A stretch of 64,000 bases of DNA from Geobacter sp. DSM 9736 (GCF_900187405.1 NZ_LT896716.1:1922501-1986500); one strand, 5' to 3'; shown: positions 43,608-54,603, counted from the stretch's first letter. A program made the numbers and translations. The notes: a model not told the origin generated them from the letters alone.

Positions 43608-45404
43608 TCATCTGTGGCGTTTACGCGAAACAGCCTTACCGGCAGTTACCACTGCAGATAAGGATAACATCATCATTAGCCCAATCATGATCAAGCGGCT
43701 ATATTCAATTACTGCAATAATCGGGATGAGCAGCGCCCTGACACATCCCCGAAGCATGTCGTTGCGTGCTATAAAATCTGCCACCGGCGGACTCATCCGA
43801 TAGTAGAATGTCACGAATGCCCGCCCTGCCTCTGTCTTCATCAGAAACTGATCCCTGAAATCACGCAGCGTTTTGACCTTTGGATGGAGGTAGCTACCGA
43901 ACGCTGCAGTCGCAATGAAACAGCCTCCACCACCGTCACCGCCTGTAGTGGCAGCAGGCGTTTGATTGGGAGGGGCAGCCCCTTCGGATGCGACAGGGGG
44001 GGTAGTCCCATCTGTAGTAAAGCTTCCGCCCGCGCCATCACTGTTACCCGCATTGGCAAACAGAATTGCAGCCTGTGCGGTATCGGAGCCTCCAAAGGGC
44101 GAGATGTTGAAATTGCCATTTGCATCCGGCTGTATCTCTGTGATGACATTTCCCGTAGTCTCCCGGAATGCTGATGTCCGTATACCTGAAGCACGTGACA
44201 CTGTCAGTGCAAGGCTGGCCGGTGCTGCCACGGAAGGTTCGAAAAAGAAGAACGCAAAGGAAAAATGCGGCAGAGCTACAGCCGGAGGCGGGCTGGTACT
44301 TCCGTTTACCGGAAACACCTGATAGTTCGCCTCAGGAAGTATAGGATGCTGATATAGAAGATCAAGCTCTGAACGGTGCGTTGTCCAGGACTGCATGTAT
44401 AGCTTTTTTGTGAACGAGAAGAACTCGTCGCTAAGACTGCTTCCCCTCCCCCTCAACACCTCATCGATCAAAGGAAGCATCGGAATGGTGTCGGTAGCGT
44501 TGGTGACTGTTCCTATCCTGGCCCAGATATCCCTGATGACTGTTCCGGTAAAACGCTCAGCCAGGTGACGATTGAATATCCACCTGCCGTACCCCCCACC
44601 GGTTGAGGTGCTGACATCCGTATCCAGAGGTAAATTAGTGTTGCGAAGATACGCTGAGGAGTAGCTGTATACCTGGTTTACATTGTCATAAACTTCATCT
44701 TCAATCCAGCTTGAAGTTGCCTCTGCATACCACGCATCAGCATTGATGTTGTACCCGAACTGTATGGCGTGGTGGAATTCGTGCGCCGCTGTTATCTGCA
44801 GAGCCGGCACCCCCCGATAAGCACCATAGGCTTCATCTGCAAAATCATTATCCAGAGTCATGAAGCTCGCGAATGAAATTCCATTCGTGCTCCCCTCGGT
44901 TTCAGTCACACCGAACGCCTGCGATCCGAGCTGCCGCAGAAATACATGAAAAGGAAGCGCTGGGGGTTCCCGGTACTCTAGACGGGTCACCTCTTCTGCA
45001 TATACATGGTCAAAGACAGCAGCTACCGTAGCCACCCAGGCATCTACTGTGCCACTCACGGGTTGAGGCATGTCAGGACCTGCCGCGGAATAGTGGATCA
45101 CAAAGCGACCCGACGGTGAAGGAACTGTCTGCTCATTCTGAAGAGTAGGTCTCGCATAGAAGGCCTTTCCAAGCACCCTCCGCGTCTCAGGCTCCAGCTT
45201 ATTCCAGTCCTTCTTCAGCCCACGGTATACATGGGTCAGACACCGTTCGACGACGGCCTGGGGGGCTGCCTCCCCCTTCGCCATCGCTCTGGCTTGCTGC
45301 GGGACAAGACGGCTCAGATAGTAATCATCAAGGGCACCGGCATAGGCCGTAACTGCTGACATAATCAGAAGAACCAGAAAAAAGCCGGATCTCACACACG
45401 CCAT
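43608..45404 (-). CDS. Secreted HExxH metalloprotease-like protein with CFI-box C-terminus
   Basis: 598 aa. Signal peptide ending VTAYA; a metzincin-like zinc motif AAHEFHHAIQFGYN (His208, Glu209, His212) with WYAEATSSWIEDE 16 residues on supplying a candidate third ligand. This arrangement is that of the MXAN_6640 group of putative metalloproteases. The C-terminus has a Gly-rich hinge, GGCFIATAAFGS, HPKVKTLRDFRDQFL, YYRMSPPVADFI, two hydrophobic helices and a basic RKRHR end. The CFI box is a conserved C-terminal sorting-type domain in bacteria. Follows the small secreted gene by one base. Confidence 0.75.
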   Translation of the reverse strand: MACVRSGFFLVLLIMSAVTAYAGALDDYYLSRLVPQQARAMAKGEAAPQAVVERCLTHVYRGLKKDWNKLEPETRRVLGKAFYARPTLQNEQTVPSPSGRFVIHYSAAGPDMPQPVSGTVDAWVATVAAVFDHVYAEEVTRLEYREPPALPFHVFLRQLGSQAFGVTETEGSTNGISFASFMTLDNDFADEAYGAYRGVPALQITAAHEFHHAIQFGYNINADAWYAEATSSWIEDEVYDNVNQVYSYSSAYLRNTNLPLDTDVSTSTGGGYGRWIFNRHLAERFTGTVIRDIWARIGTVTNATDTIPMLPLIDEVLRGRGSSLSDEFFSFTKKLYMQSWTTHRSELDLLYQHPILPEANYQVFPVNGSTSPPPAVALPHFSFAFFFFEPSVAAPASLALTVSRASGIRTSAFRETTGNVITEIQPDANGNFNISPFGGSDTAQAAILFANAGNSDGAGGSFTTDGTTPPVASEGAAPPNQTPAATTGGDGGGGCFIATAAFGSYLHPKVKTLRDFRDQFLMKTEAGRAFVTFYYRMSPPVADFIARNDMLRGCVRALLIPIIAVIEYSRLIMIGLMMMLSLSAVVTAGKAVSRKRHR

Positions 45405-45405
45405 T

Positions 45406-45891
45406 TTAATCCACCATCCTTTTCCCGACCCGTATCGGCAGGAGAACAGTTTTTCCCTTCTCGAGTTTTACTTTCTTCTTCATTCCCTGGACGGAAATTT
45501 CGTAATCCCCTGAGGGAAGGGCTACGACTGCATATCCAGAATCATCGGTCCTAATGGCGATTCTCCGGTCTCTCTCCCTGAATTCAACTACAGCGCCGGC
45601 CGCAGGAAAGCTGCCACTTTGGCTTGAGAGCTTGCCCCCGCTGCTCTGGATATAGCAGAACACAACAGCCGCACCAGTGCCTTTGGGCAAATTGACAGAG
45701 GAGGGTGTATTTCCCGTCACTTGGATGACAGGGAAACTTCCGTCACGCGAGAAAACCGCTGTTGTTTTTTGTGGTGCCCCTTCCCGGAACGTGGTCCCAT
45801 CGAAATAGCTGCTGCGCCAAGCAGCGGTCTCGGCACAAGCAGTCCCCGCACCTAGAAGGATAAGCGAAGCAAGCATGAGGAGTGCCTTCAT
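45406..45891 (-). CDS. Small secreted protein with carboxypeptidase-regulatory-like domain
   Basis: 161 aa. Signal peptide ending AGTACA, an N-terminal region I do not recognise, and a C-terminal beta-sandwich (AVVEFRERDRRIAIRTDDSGYAVVALPSGDYEISVQG) of the CarboxypepD_reg-like type. It is co-directional with, and one base from, the metalloprotease-like gene. Its GGGAGG sits directly behind the leuA terminator, leaving no room for a separate promoter after it. Confidence 0.65.
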   Translation of the reverse strand: MKALLMLASLILLGAGTACAETAAWRSSYFDGTTFREGAPQKTTAVFSRDGSFPVIQVTGNTPSSVNLPKGTGAAVVFCYIQSSGGKLSSQSGSFPAAGAVVEFRERDRRIAIRTDDSGYAVVALPSGDYEISVQGMKKKVKLEKGKTVLLPIRVGKRMVD

Positions 45892-45902
45892 TTTTTCCTC
45901 CC

Positions 45903-45938
45903 AAAAAAAAGGGGTGCCCCTGTATCTGCAACCCCTTT
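45903..45938 (-). terminator. Terminator/attenuator between leuA and the secreted-protease operon
   Basis: Minus strand AAGGGGT-loop-ACCCCTT with eight T, and the Shine-Dalgarno of the next gene starts right after the T-run. Confidence 0.8.
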
Positions 45939-45966
45939 CATCACAACTGTAGATCAGTTTACCCGA

Positions 45967-47511
45967 TTACAGGCTATGCACAAGCCGTTCCCGTTTCATA
46001 TATAGACGGTTCAGCGCGTTGATGTACGCTTTTGCAGAAGCTTCAATGATGTCGGTGGACGATCCACGTCCGATAGCGGTGGCATCATCCTCTGCCAGCC
46101 GCACCGTCACCTCGCCCTGCGCATCGGTACCGCCGGTTATGGAGCCTACGTTGTACTGCTGCAGCTCTGCCTTCGTTTTCGTGAGCTTCCTGATAGCCTT
46201 GAGGGTAGCATCAACAGGGCCGTCCCCAAGCTCCGCTGTCCGGACCTGTTTGCCTTCTATCTCCATCTGGACGGTCGCAGTGGCCACAGCAAATGAACCG
46301 CAAGTGACGGTGATGTGGCTAAGTTTAAACATTTCCTTTTCGGTCGAAGCCATAATTTCGTCGGCAACGATAGCGTCAAGATCCTCGTCGAACACTTCTT
46401 TCTTAAGATCAGCTAGCGCCTTGAATCGCTCGAAAGCCTTATTGAGTTTCTCATCATCCAGTTCGTACCCCAACTCTTCCAGGCGCTTCTTGAAAGCGTG
46501 TCGACCGGAGTGTTTTCCGAGCACTAGCACATTGGTTTTGAGTCCCACCGACTCTGGAGTCATGATCTCGTACGTCGACTTCTCCATAAGGACGCCATGC
46601 TGGTGGATTCCTGCTTCATGGGCAAATGCGTTTGCTCCGACGATGGCCTTGTTCGGCTGGACCACAATGCCGGTCACGGTCGAAAGGAGTTTGCTGGCGG
46701 GAGTAAGATGCTCGGTCGCAACATTGGTCTTGAACGGAAGGATGTCCGGCCTCGTCTTGAGCGTCATGACGAACTCCTCCAGAGAGCAGTTCCCGGCACG
46801 TTCACCGATACCGTTTATGGTGCATTCCACCTGCCCTGCTCCCGCCTGGACCGCGGCAATGGAGTTGGCGACGGCCAGGCCCAGGTCATTGTGACAGTGA
46901 ACAGAAATTACCGCCTGATCAATGTTCGGCACGTTCTCTTTAAGGTACTTTATGATATTGAAATACTCGAACGGGATAGTATACCCGACGGTATCGGGAA
47001 TATTCACTGTAGTCGCGCCCGCATCTATTACAGCCCCGACCACTTCTGCCAAAAATTTCAGCTGTGTACGTACCGCATCCTCGCATGAGAACTCAACATT
47101 CGGAGTGTACGATTTTGCCCGTTTGACGGCCTTCACAGCGGCGTCAAGCACCTGCGACGGCGACATTTTCAGCTTGTACTTCATATGAATGTCGGAAGTC
47201 GCGATAAAGGTGTGGATGCGACCTTTTTCACCTGCATACTGTAGCGCCTCCCATCCCCGGTCGATGTCTTTGTTGTTGGCACGGCAAAGCCCCGCAATCT
47301 GCGGTCCCTTTATCGCCTGAGCAACCTTGGACACAGCCTCGAAGTCACCCTCTGAAGCAATGGGGAATCCGGCTTCTATTACATCCACATTAAGCTTCTG
47401 GAGCTGCTTTGCAACTCGCAGCTTCTCCTCGATATTCATGCTTGCACCGGGAGACTGCTCACCATCTCTCAGTGTGGTGTCGAAAACTTTGATGGTTTTG
47501 AGATCCGCCAT
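45967..47511 (-). CDS. leuA: 2-isopropylmalate synthase
   Basis: 514 aa. HMGL-like TIM barrel: FDTTLRDGEQSPGASM, VEFSCEDAVRT, HCHNDLGLAVANSIAAVQAGAGQVECTINGIGERAGNCSLEE; a long helical linker; and the C-terminal LeuA allosteric domain (from about residue 390) with a GSITGGTDAQGEV loop, implying leucine feedback. AAGGAGG precedes the ATG. It is under a leucine T-box. Confidence 0.96.
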   Translation of the reverse strand: MADLKTIKVFDTTLRDGEQSPGASMNIEEKLRVAKQLQKLNVDVIEAGFPIASEGDFEAVSKVAQAIKGPQIAGLCRANNKDIDRGWEALQYAGEKGRIHTFIATSDIHMKYKLKMSPSQVLDAAVKAVKRAKSYTPNVEFSCEDAVRTQLKFLAEVVGAVIDAGATTVNIPDTVGYTIPFEYFNIIKYLKENVPNIDQAVISVHCHNDLGLAVANSIAAVQAGAGQVECTINGIGERAGNCSLEEFVMTLKTRPDILPFKTNVATEHLTPASKLLSTVTGIVVQPNKAIVGANAFAHEAGIHQHGVLMEKSTYEIMTPESVGLKTNVLVLGKHSGRHAFKKRLEELGYELDDEKLNKAFERFKALADLKKEVFDEDLDAIVADEIMASTEKEMFKLSHITVTCGSFAVATATVQMEIEGKQVRTAELGDGPVDATLKAIRKLTKTKAELQQYNVGSITGGTDAQGEVTVRLAEDDATAIGRGSSTDIIEASAKAYINALNRLYMKRERLVHSL

Positions 47512-47567
47512 AAGTTGTTACCTCCTTTATGTGTTCCTAGTGTTGAAATTGGTGGTCTGTCAATAAA

Positions 47568-47850
47568 GCAATAAAAAAGCCTTCACCCCGACAAAGGGGC
47601 GAAGGCTTAAAGCTTCCGCGGTACCACCCTTATTCGTCCCCGCCGAGCTTGCGGCACGCGGGAACCTCATTCTACCCGTTACGTGGGCCGACGTCTCCCC
47701 CTACACAAGGTCATTGCCTGTTCAGGGAAGCGGCTCAGAGGCGAGTTCATCCTTCCTTCCACCGGTTTGCAGCGACCACCGGCTCTCTGTGTCCCGCAGG
47801 GGACGGAAAGGTGGAGGACTACTACTCCTCGTCACAGCCTTTGCATCATG
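47568..47850 (-). promoter_or_regulatory. T-box riboswitch (leucine) of leuA
   Basis: The 439-base gap upstream of leuA holds a complete T-box. Stem I begins with GAGGAGTAGTAG and contains AGAGAGCCGG. The specifier loop is GAACTCGCC with CTC (Leu) at 47743-47745. The T-box AGGGTGGTACCGCG lies at 47617-47630. The terminator AAGCCTTCGCCCC...GGGGTGAAGGCTT lies at 47573-47608, with six T. Uncharged tRNA-Leu would pair with the T-box and prevent termination, so leuA is expressed on leucine starvation. Confidence 0.95.
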
Positions 47851-47858
47851 TGCATAAG

Positions 47859-47887
47859 ATAATAAGAGGTGCAATTGCGACTGTCAA
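47859..47887 (-). promoter_or_regulatory. Sigma-70 promoter of leuA/T-box
   Basis: Minus strand TTGACA, 17 bases, TATTAT, with the start near 47852 at the 5' edge of the T-box. Confidence 0.8.
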
Positions 47888-47950
47888 GCCGTTTTTCACC
47901 GTAATATCCATTATTTCGGTCGAACAAAATAAATTTTTAGGCAGCCCGAA

Positions 47951-48703
47951 TCAGCTCTCCCTCGGCGGCTTGTGAAGCGCCTTCTCAAGGCGCCGCCGGC
48001 GCGGGTAGCTCATGACGAATCCGATGGGTCCTGAAAGGATATAGCAGATAAACACGGCGAAGAGCATGATTACAGGTTCTGCCGCAATTATGATGAGTAG
48101 CAGGACTGCGAGGACGAGAAAAGCGAAGGGCTGGCGCTTTATGATGCTCGGGTCCTTGAAGGAGTAGTACTTGATGTTGGAGACCATGAGGAACGCAAGG
48201 GAGTATATGAGGAGGAGAATCGCGAGTTTCTTATATGAACTGGGCCAGCCGAAGTGATAGAAAAGCAGTACTGTGGCCGACACCATGCTCGCAGCAGCCG
48301 GTATGGGAAGTCCGATGAAGCGCTTGCTCTCGACTGTTGTCACTTGGACATTGAAGCGGGCAAGCCTCAAGGCGCCGCACACAACAAAAAGAAAAGCAGC
48401 GAGCCAGCCGAGACGTCCGAATGGGCGGAGAGCCCAGGAATACATGAGAAGACCTGGCGTGACTCCGAATGCCACAAGGTCCGCCAGCGAATCGTACTCG
48501 ACACCGAATTTGCTGGCAGTGCCGGTGAGGCGGGCAACCTTGCCATCGAGGCCGTCGAAGATGGAAGATACGAGCACCCATATGGCGGCGGTGCGGAAAT
48601 CGCCGTTCATAGTGGCCACCATGCTGTAAAATCCGGCAAAAAGGCTGCCCGTGGTGAAAAGATTCGGGAGGATGTATATCCCTTTTCTCATGCTCTCCGA
48701 CAT
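47951..48703 (-). CDS. pssA: CDP-diacylglycerol-serine O-phosphatidyltransferase
   Basis: About 250 aa membrane enzyme. The CDP-alcohol phosphatidyltransferase motif is FDGLDGKVARLTGTASKFGVEYDSLADLVAFG (DGxxAR...G...D...D). MRKGIYILPNLFTTG is the usual PssA start region. The ATG at 48703 has AAGG six bases upstream; a GTG at 48733 overlapping the psd stop (GTGA) is an alternative. Makes phosphatidylserine for Psd, encoded just upstream. Confidence 0.93.
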   Translation of the reverse strand: MSESMRKGIYILPNLFTTGSLFAGFYSMVATMNGDFRTAAIWVLVSSIFDGLDGKVARLTGTASKFGVEYDSLADLVAFGVTPGLLMYSWALRPFGRLGWLAAFLFVVCGALRLARFNVQVTTVESKRFIGLPIPAAASMVSATVLLFYHFGWPSSYKKLAILLLIYSLAFLMVSNIKYYSFKDPSIIKRQPFAFLVLAVLLLIIIAAEPVIMLFAVFICYILSGPIGFVMSYPRRRRLEKALHKPPRES

Positions 48704-48729
48704 ATCGACCTTTTCACGCTCTTCCCCTT

Positions 48730-49371
48730 TCACGGCAGCATCCCCAGAACAGTCTCACCTGCTACAGTCCGGTCTCCCAGCGAAAGCCCGACGACGGCCT
48801 CTTTCGGGAGGAATACATCGAGCCGGGAACCGAAGCGGATCAAGCCGTATATCTGGCCACGCTCGAGCCTGCTCCCGATCGCGGGGTAACATACAATCCT
48901 TCGGGCAATGAGCCCCGCAACCTGCACAACCACGACCTTAACCCCCTGCAAGGTCTCGATGATCAGGCCGTTCTGCTCATTCTCGAAGGTCGACCGTTCG
49001 TCCCGAACATCAAGGAATTTTCCCTTGACGTAGAATCGGTCAACAACCGTCCCCGTCAAAGGAGCACGATTGACGTGGACGTTGAAGACCGACATGAAAA
49101 TGCTGATCTTGGTCATTTCACAACCCAAATGGGCTTCGCGCGCGCTCCCCAGATAGATGACGACACCATCGGCAGGCGCCAGAATGGCCTTTTTGTTATG
49201 AGGAATAGTGCGTTTCGGATTGCGGAAGAAAAAGGCGATAAACAGCGTTGCCGCAAAAGCGACGGCAGCCGGAATGGCCCAGGAGATAAAGAAGAAAAGA
49301 CCGGTCAGGCCGGCGGCTACCGCGATGAAGGGATATCCCTCTACGGCTATGGGAGCCTTCTGGTTACGCAT
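48730..49371 (-). CDS. psd: Phosphatidylserine decarboxylase proenzyme
   Basis: 213 aa short-type Psd. FFRNPKRTIP, ILAPADGVVI, FMSVFNVHVNRAP and the self-cleavage site RFGSRLDVF (Ser becomes the pyruvoyl group). Two N-terminal membrane helices. Makes phosphatidylethanolamine. Between ilvC and pssA. Confidence 0.95.
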   Translation of the reverse strand: MRNQKAPIAVEGYPFIAVAAGLTGLFFFISWAIPAAVAFAATLFIAFFFRNPKRTIPHNKKAILAPADGVVIYLGSAREAHLGCEMTKISIFMSVFNVHVNRAPLTGTVVDRFYVKGKFLDVRDERSTFENEQNGLIIETLQGVKVVVVQVAGLIARRIVCYPAIGSRLERGQIYGLIRFGSRLDVFLPKEAVVGLSLGDRTVAGETVLGMLP

Positions 49372-49466
49372 TGGCAGCCTCGCATAAACGGGATACTGAA
49401 ATGGAGTTCAATATATACATTATCATTACACTATATCAGACTTGCACATGTAGGGAAGCATGACGG

Positions 49467-49515
49467 CAAAAGGCCGGAAGCGGAACGGCAACTCGTTCCG
49501 GTTCCGGCCTTTCGA
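49467..49515 (-). terminator. Terminator after ilvC
   Basis: Minus strand long stem AAAGGCCGGAA-CGGAACG-loop-CGTTCCG-TTCCGGCCTTTT with one mismatch, 12-60 bases after the stop. Confidence 0.85.
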
Positions 49516-49526
49516 CGGAAATTTTC

Positions 49527-50622
<1,096 letters not shown>

Positions 50623-50632
50623 TCATTCTGCC

Positions 50633-51127
50633 TTACTGTCCCTTCCACCCCTTGGCGCCGCGCCCGATGGCGACGGGACCTGTCCGCACAATCTCCTTCA
50701 GCCCGAGAGGCCGGAGCAATTCAAGTATGGCATCGATCTTCACGGGGGCCCCAGTTGCCTCGATAGTGTAGGACTTAGGCGTGACATCGATGATCTTGGC
50801 CCTGAAGATGTCGACGATCCGCAGCACCTCGGCTCGGCTTTCGTCCTCGGCGCTAACCTTTATGAGCGCCATCTCCCGTTCGATTGCGCTGCCATCGGTA
50901 TAGTCGATCACCTTGATCACGTCGATCAGCTTGTTGAGCTGCTTGGTGATCTGCTCGAGTATCTGGTCATCCCCACGGGTGACGATGGTCATGCGGGAGA
51001 TTGTCTCGTCGTTGGTGGGGGCGACGGAGAGAGAATCAATATTGAACCCGCGACCGGAAAAGAGCCCGGCTACGCGGGAGAGAACGCCGAATTCATTCTC
51101 CATGAGAACGGCTATAGTATGAGTCAT
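50633..51127 (-). CDS. ilvN: Acetolactate synthase small subunit
   Basis: 164 aa. ACT domain (HTIAVLMENEFGVLSRVAGLFSGRGFNIDSLSV) and a C-terminal regulatory ACT-like half. Confers valine feedback on IlvB. 35 bases after ilvB. Confidence 0.96.
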   Translation of the reverse strand: MTHTIAVLMENEFGVLSRVAGLFSGRGFNIDSLSVAPTNDETISRMTIVTRGDDQILEQITKQLNKLIDVIKVIDYTDGSAIEREMALIKVSAEDESRAEVLRIVDIFRAKIIDVTPKSYTIEATGAPVKIDAILELLRPLGLKEIVRTGPVAIGRGAKGWKGQ

Positions 51128-51162
51128 TGTATTTCCTCCTGGGAGAGCGCGGAGCCGAGCTC

Positions 51163-52863
51163 CTACGCGTTCAGCACCATTTCGTTGAGGGAAGCACCCG
51201 CCGGCACCATCGGGAGCACCTTCTCCTCCCGGGCGATCTTGAACTCCATGATTACCGGCCCCGGAGTTTCGAACGCCTTCTTGATGGTCGCCTCTACTTC
51301 GTCGGGCTTTGCCGCCTGGAATCCGGCAGCGCCGAACGCTTCCGCCAGCTTGATGAAATCGATGGGGAGCTCCATGCAGGTCTGCGAGTACCGCTTATCG
51401 AAGAAGAGCTCCTGCCACTGCCGAACCATTCCGAGGAAATTGTTGTTGAGAATGACGATCTTCACCGGGAGCCGGTTCTGGACGAGTGTGGCCAGCTCCT
51501 GCATGTTCATCTGGAACCCGCCGTCGCCGCAGACGACGATGACCTGCCGGTCCGGAAAGGCGGCCTGGGCCCCCATGGCGGCCGGAAGCCCGTATCCCAT
51601 CGTCCCGAGGCCACCCGATGAGAGGAGAGTGCGTGGCTTGAGGAACTTGAAGAACTGTGCCGTCCACATCTGGTGCTGCCCCACATCGGTAGCGATGATG
51701 GCATCCGGGGCCGAAAATTCCCGCAGCTTCTGAATAACGAACTGGGGCTTGATGGTGGTGGACGACTGCTTAAAGGACATCGGATGCTTGTCCCGCCACC
51801 CGGCGATCTCCTTATGCCACGGCTCCAGGGCACTAGTGTAACCCTTTATCGTGTCCTTTCTCTTCCCCAGTTCCTTGAGCATCTTGGAGAGCACGTCCCG
51901 CACATCGCCTACGATGGGAAGATCGACTCTTACGTTCTTCTTGATCGAGGTCGGATCGACGTCTATGTGTATGATCTTGGCATGAGGCGCAAACGTGGCG
52001 ATTTTTCCGGTTACCCGATCGTCGAAGCGGGCACCCACTGCAACGAGCAGATCGGTGCTTGTCACAGCCATGTTGGCGTAATAGGTGCCGTGCATCCCAA
52101 GAAGCCCCAGCGCGTTCGGATCATCCTCCGGAAAGGACCCTAGCCCCATCAGGGTTGTGGTGACCGGTATGGTGAGCTTGCGTGCCAGGTCGGTCAACAA
52201 TTCGGAAGCGTCCGCGGATATCACCCCGCCTCCGACGTAGATTACCGGCCTCTTCGCGTCGAGCAGCATGTCGACTGCCCGTTCGATCTGCTTCGGATGC
52301 CCTTCAAGGTTGGGCTTATACCCTCTGATATCAACCGTTTCAGGATATTCGAGGGTACCCTGCGCTATCTGCACGTCCTTCGGCAAGTCGATGAGAACCG
52401 GGCCGGGACGGCCGGACCGGGCGATGTAGAAGGCTTTCTTTACGATCGTGGCGATCTCCTTCACGTCCCGGATTAAAAAACTGTGTTTGGTACAAGGGCG
52501 GGTGATACCGATTATATCCACTTCCTGAAAGGCGTCGTTGCCGATAAGCGCCGTCGGCACCTGGCCGGTGATGATCACCATCGGCACGGAGTCCATATAA
52601 GCGGTGGCAATACCGGTAACCGTATTGGTGGCTCCAGGTCCGGACGTGGCGAGGGCGACCCCGACGCGGCCTGTAGCACGGGCATAACCGTCGGCGGCGT
52701 GGGTCCCAGCCTGTTCATGGCGGGGCAGAATATGACGGATTTCCTTGAAGCTGAAAAGTTCGTCGTAGATATTGATCACGGTGCCGCCGGGATAGCCGAA
52801 AACAGTGTCGACCCCCTCCCGCTTCAGGCACTCGAGCAGAATGCGTGCTCCTGTCATTTTCAT
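51163..52863 (-). CDS. ilvB: Acetolactate synthase large subunit
   Basis: 566 aa ThDP enzyme. GARILLECLKREGVDTVFGYPGG with catalytic Glu in LPRHEQAGTHAADGYARATG, and ThDP motif GDGGFQMNMQELATLVQNRLPVKIVILNN. Makes acetolactate and acetohydroxybutyrate. Confidence 0.97.
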   Translation of the reverse strand: MKMTGARILLECLKREGVDTVFGYPGGTVINIYDELFSFKEIRHILPRHEQAGTHAADGYARATGRVGVALATSGPGATNTVTGIATAYMDSVPMVIITGQVPTALIGNDAFQEVDIIGITRPCTKHSFLIRDVKEIATIVKKAFYIARSGRPGPVLIDLPKDVQIAQGTLEYPETVDIRGYKPNLEGHPKQIERAVDMLLDAKRPVIYVGGGVISADASELLTDLARKLTIPVTTTLMGLGSFPEDDPNALGLLGMHGTYYANMAVTSTDLLVAVGARFDDRVTGKIATFAPHAKIIHIDVDPTSIKKNVRVDLPIVGDVRDVLSKMLKELGKRKDTIKGYTSALEPWHKEIAGWRDKHPMSFKQSSTTIKPQFVIQKLREFSAPDAIIATDVGQHQMWTAQFFKFLKPRTLLSSGGLGTMGYGLPAAMGAQAAFPDRQVIVVCGDGGFQMNMQELATLVQNRLPVKIVILNNNFLGMVRQWQELFFDKRYSQTCMELPIDFIKLAEAFGAAGFQAAKPDEVEATIKKAFETPGPVIMEFKIAREEKVLPMVPAGASLNEMVLNA

Positions 52864-52941
52864 AGTAATTCTATCTCCTGGAGAAACTTGAATGCGTCAC
52901 GGCAGCTGCCACAAGACGCAATGTACGTAGTTCGAGGAATA

Positions 52942-54603
52942 TCACTCAGCCGAAGTAACGGCTCCCGTATAGGCCGAGGTTACGACCCGGGCGTAGCGGG
53001 CAAGCCAGCCGGTTTTTATCTTCGGCTCGGGAGCCCGCCAGGTCGCCCGGCGCTCCTCCAGAATTTTTTCGTCTACCAGCAGTTCAAGCCGGCGCGACGG
53101 AATGTCGAGCAAAATCTTGTCACCGTCCTGCACGAAGGCGATCGGCCCGCCTTCGGCGGCCTCCGGAGAAATGTGCCCGATGCACGGCCCCCTGGTCCCC
53201 CCCGAAAAACGCCCGTCGGTGATGAGAGCGACCGAATCCCCCAGCCCGAGCCCCATGAGTGCAGCTGTTGGGGCGAGCATCTCCCGCATGCCAGGCCCCC
53301 CCTTCGGACCCTCGTACCTGATGACCACCACGTCCCCCGCAGTAATCTTTCCGTCCATGAGAGCGGCCATGGCTGCTTCTTCGGAATCGAAGCAGCGGGC
53401 GGTTCCGTTGAAGGTCATCATCTGCTGCGAGACTCCCGACTGCTTGACGACCGCTCCTTTAGGCGCAAGATTTCCGAAAAGGACTGCAATCCCACCCTCC
53501 TTCTTGACCGGATCAGTGAGCGGACGGACCACCGTCTCATCTACGTTCTCCACGCTTGCCGCGAGCTGCTTCGTCGTGAGACCCATAACTGTGGGAGCAT
53601 CATGTATCTTGTCCCCCAGCTGCTTCAGTACGCCAAGAACGCCCCCTGCTACGTCGAGATCCTCCATGAAGTGTTCGCCGGCAGGGTTCATGGAAGCAAG
53701 CTGCGGCGTCTCCTTCGACAGGATGTCGAACGTTTCAAGAGGCAGCTCCACACCCGCCTCGCGCGCGATGGCAAGGAGATGAAGAACCGTGTTGGAGGAA
53801 CCGCCAAGAGCCAGGTCGACCCGGATTGCGTTTTCGAATGCAGCGCGGGTGAGAATCTGACGCGGCGTTACGTTTTCCTTAACTAGCCCCACGATCCGCT
53901 CTCCCGACGCAAATGCAATCCGGCGCTTCAGAGCCGACACCGCAAGGGCGGTGCCGCAACGGGGAAGGCTCATGCCGAGGGTCTCGGTGAGGATCGCCAT
54001 GGTATTGGCGGTGAACAGCCCCTGGCAAGAACCCATGCCCGGGCACGCATTGTCCTCGCAGACCTTCAGCTGTTTGTCATCGATGACGCCGGCCTTGTAT
54101 CGCGCCATGGCCTCGAAGGTATCGGTAACGAAGGAATACCTGCGCCCCTCCTGACCTCGGCCTGACAGCATGGGCCCGGCCGTAACCACTATGCAGGGGA
54201 TGTCAAGCCGTGCGGCGGCCATAAGCATGCCGGGGGTGATCTTGTCGCAGTTGGTGAGCAGCACGAGGCCGTCGAGGCGGTGCGCTTCGGCAACCGACTC
54301 CACCATATCCGCAATCAGCTCGCGGGTGGGAAGGCTGTAGTGCATCCCCTTGTGCCCCATGGCTATTCCGTCGCAAACGCCGGGTATTCCGAAAAACATG
54401 GCGTAACCGCCGCCGCTGTGAACCCCCTTCTCTATGAACCGCTCCAGGTCCCGCATTCCTACATGGCCCGGAATGAGATCGCTGAAGCTAGTAGCGACGC
54501 CGATGAACGGCTTATCCATCTCGCTTTCGGGAACTCCGGTCCCCTTGATGAGCGCCCGGTGGGGTGTACGTTCAAGCCCTTTTTTAATCATGTCGCTGCG
54601 CAT
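52942..54603 (-). CDS. ilvD: Dihydroxy-acid dehydratase
   Basis: 553 aa. Three cluster Cys are seen: [28 protein letters not shown] and, toward the C-terminus, the [27 protein letters not shown] region. Start [23 protein letters not shown], preceded by AGGGGATG. Fourth step of branched-chain synthesis. First gene of the ilvDBNC run. Confidence 0.96.
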   Translation of the reverse strand: MRSDMIKKGLERTPHRALIKGTGVPESEMDKPFIGVATSFSDLIPGHVGMRDLERFIEKGVHSGGGYAMFFGIPGVCDGIAMGHKGMHYSLPTRELIADMVESVAEAHRLDGLVLLTNCDKITPGMLMAAARLDIPCIVVTAGPMLSGRGQEGRRYSFVTDTFEAMARYKAGVIDDKQLKVCEDNACPGMGSCQGLFTANTMAILTETLGMSLPRCGTALAVSALKRRIAFASGERIVGLVKENVTPRQILTRAAFENAIRVDLALGGSSNTVLHLLAIAREAGVELPLETFDILSKETPQLASMNPAGEHFMEDLDVAGGVLGVLKQLGDKIHDAPTVMGLTTKQLAASVENVDETVVRPLTDPVKKEGGIAVLFGNLAPKGAVVKQSGVSQQMMTFNGTARCFDSEEAAMAALMDGKITAGDVVVIRYEGPKGGPGMREMLAPTAALMGLGLGDSVALITDGRFSGGTRGPCIGHISPEAAEGGPIAFVQDGDKILLDIPSRRLELLVDEKILEERRATWRAPEPKIKTGWLARYARVVTSAYTGAVTSAE

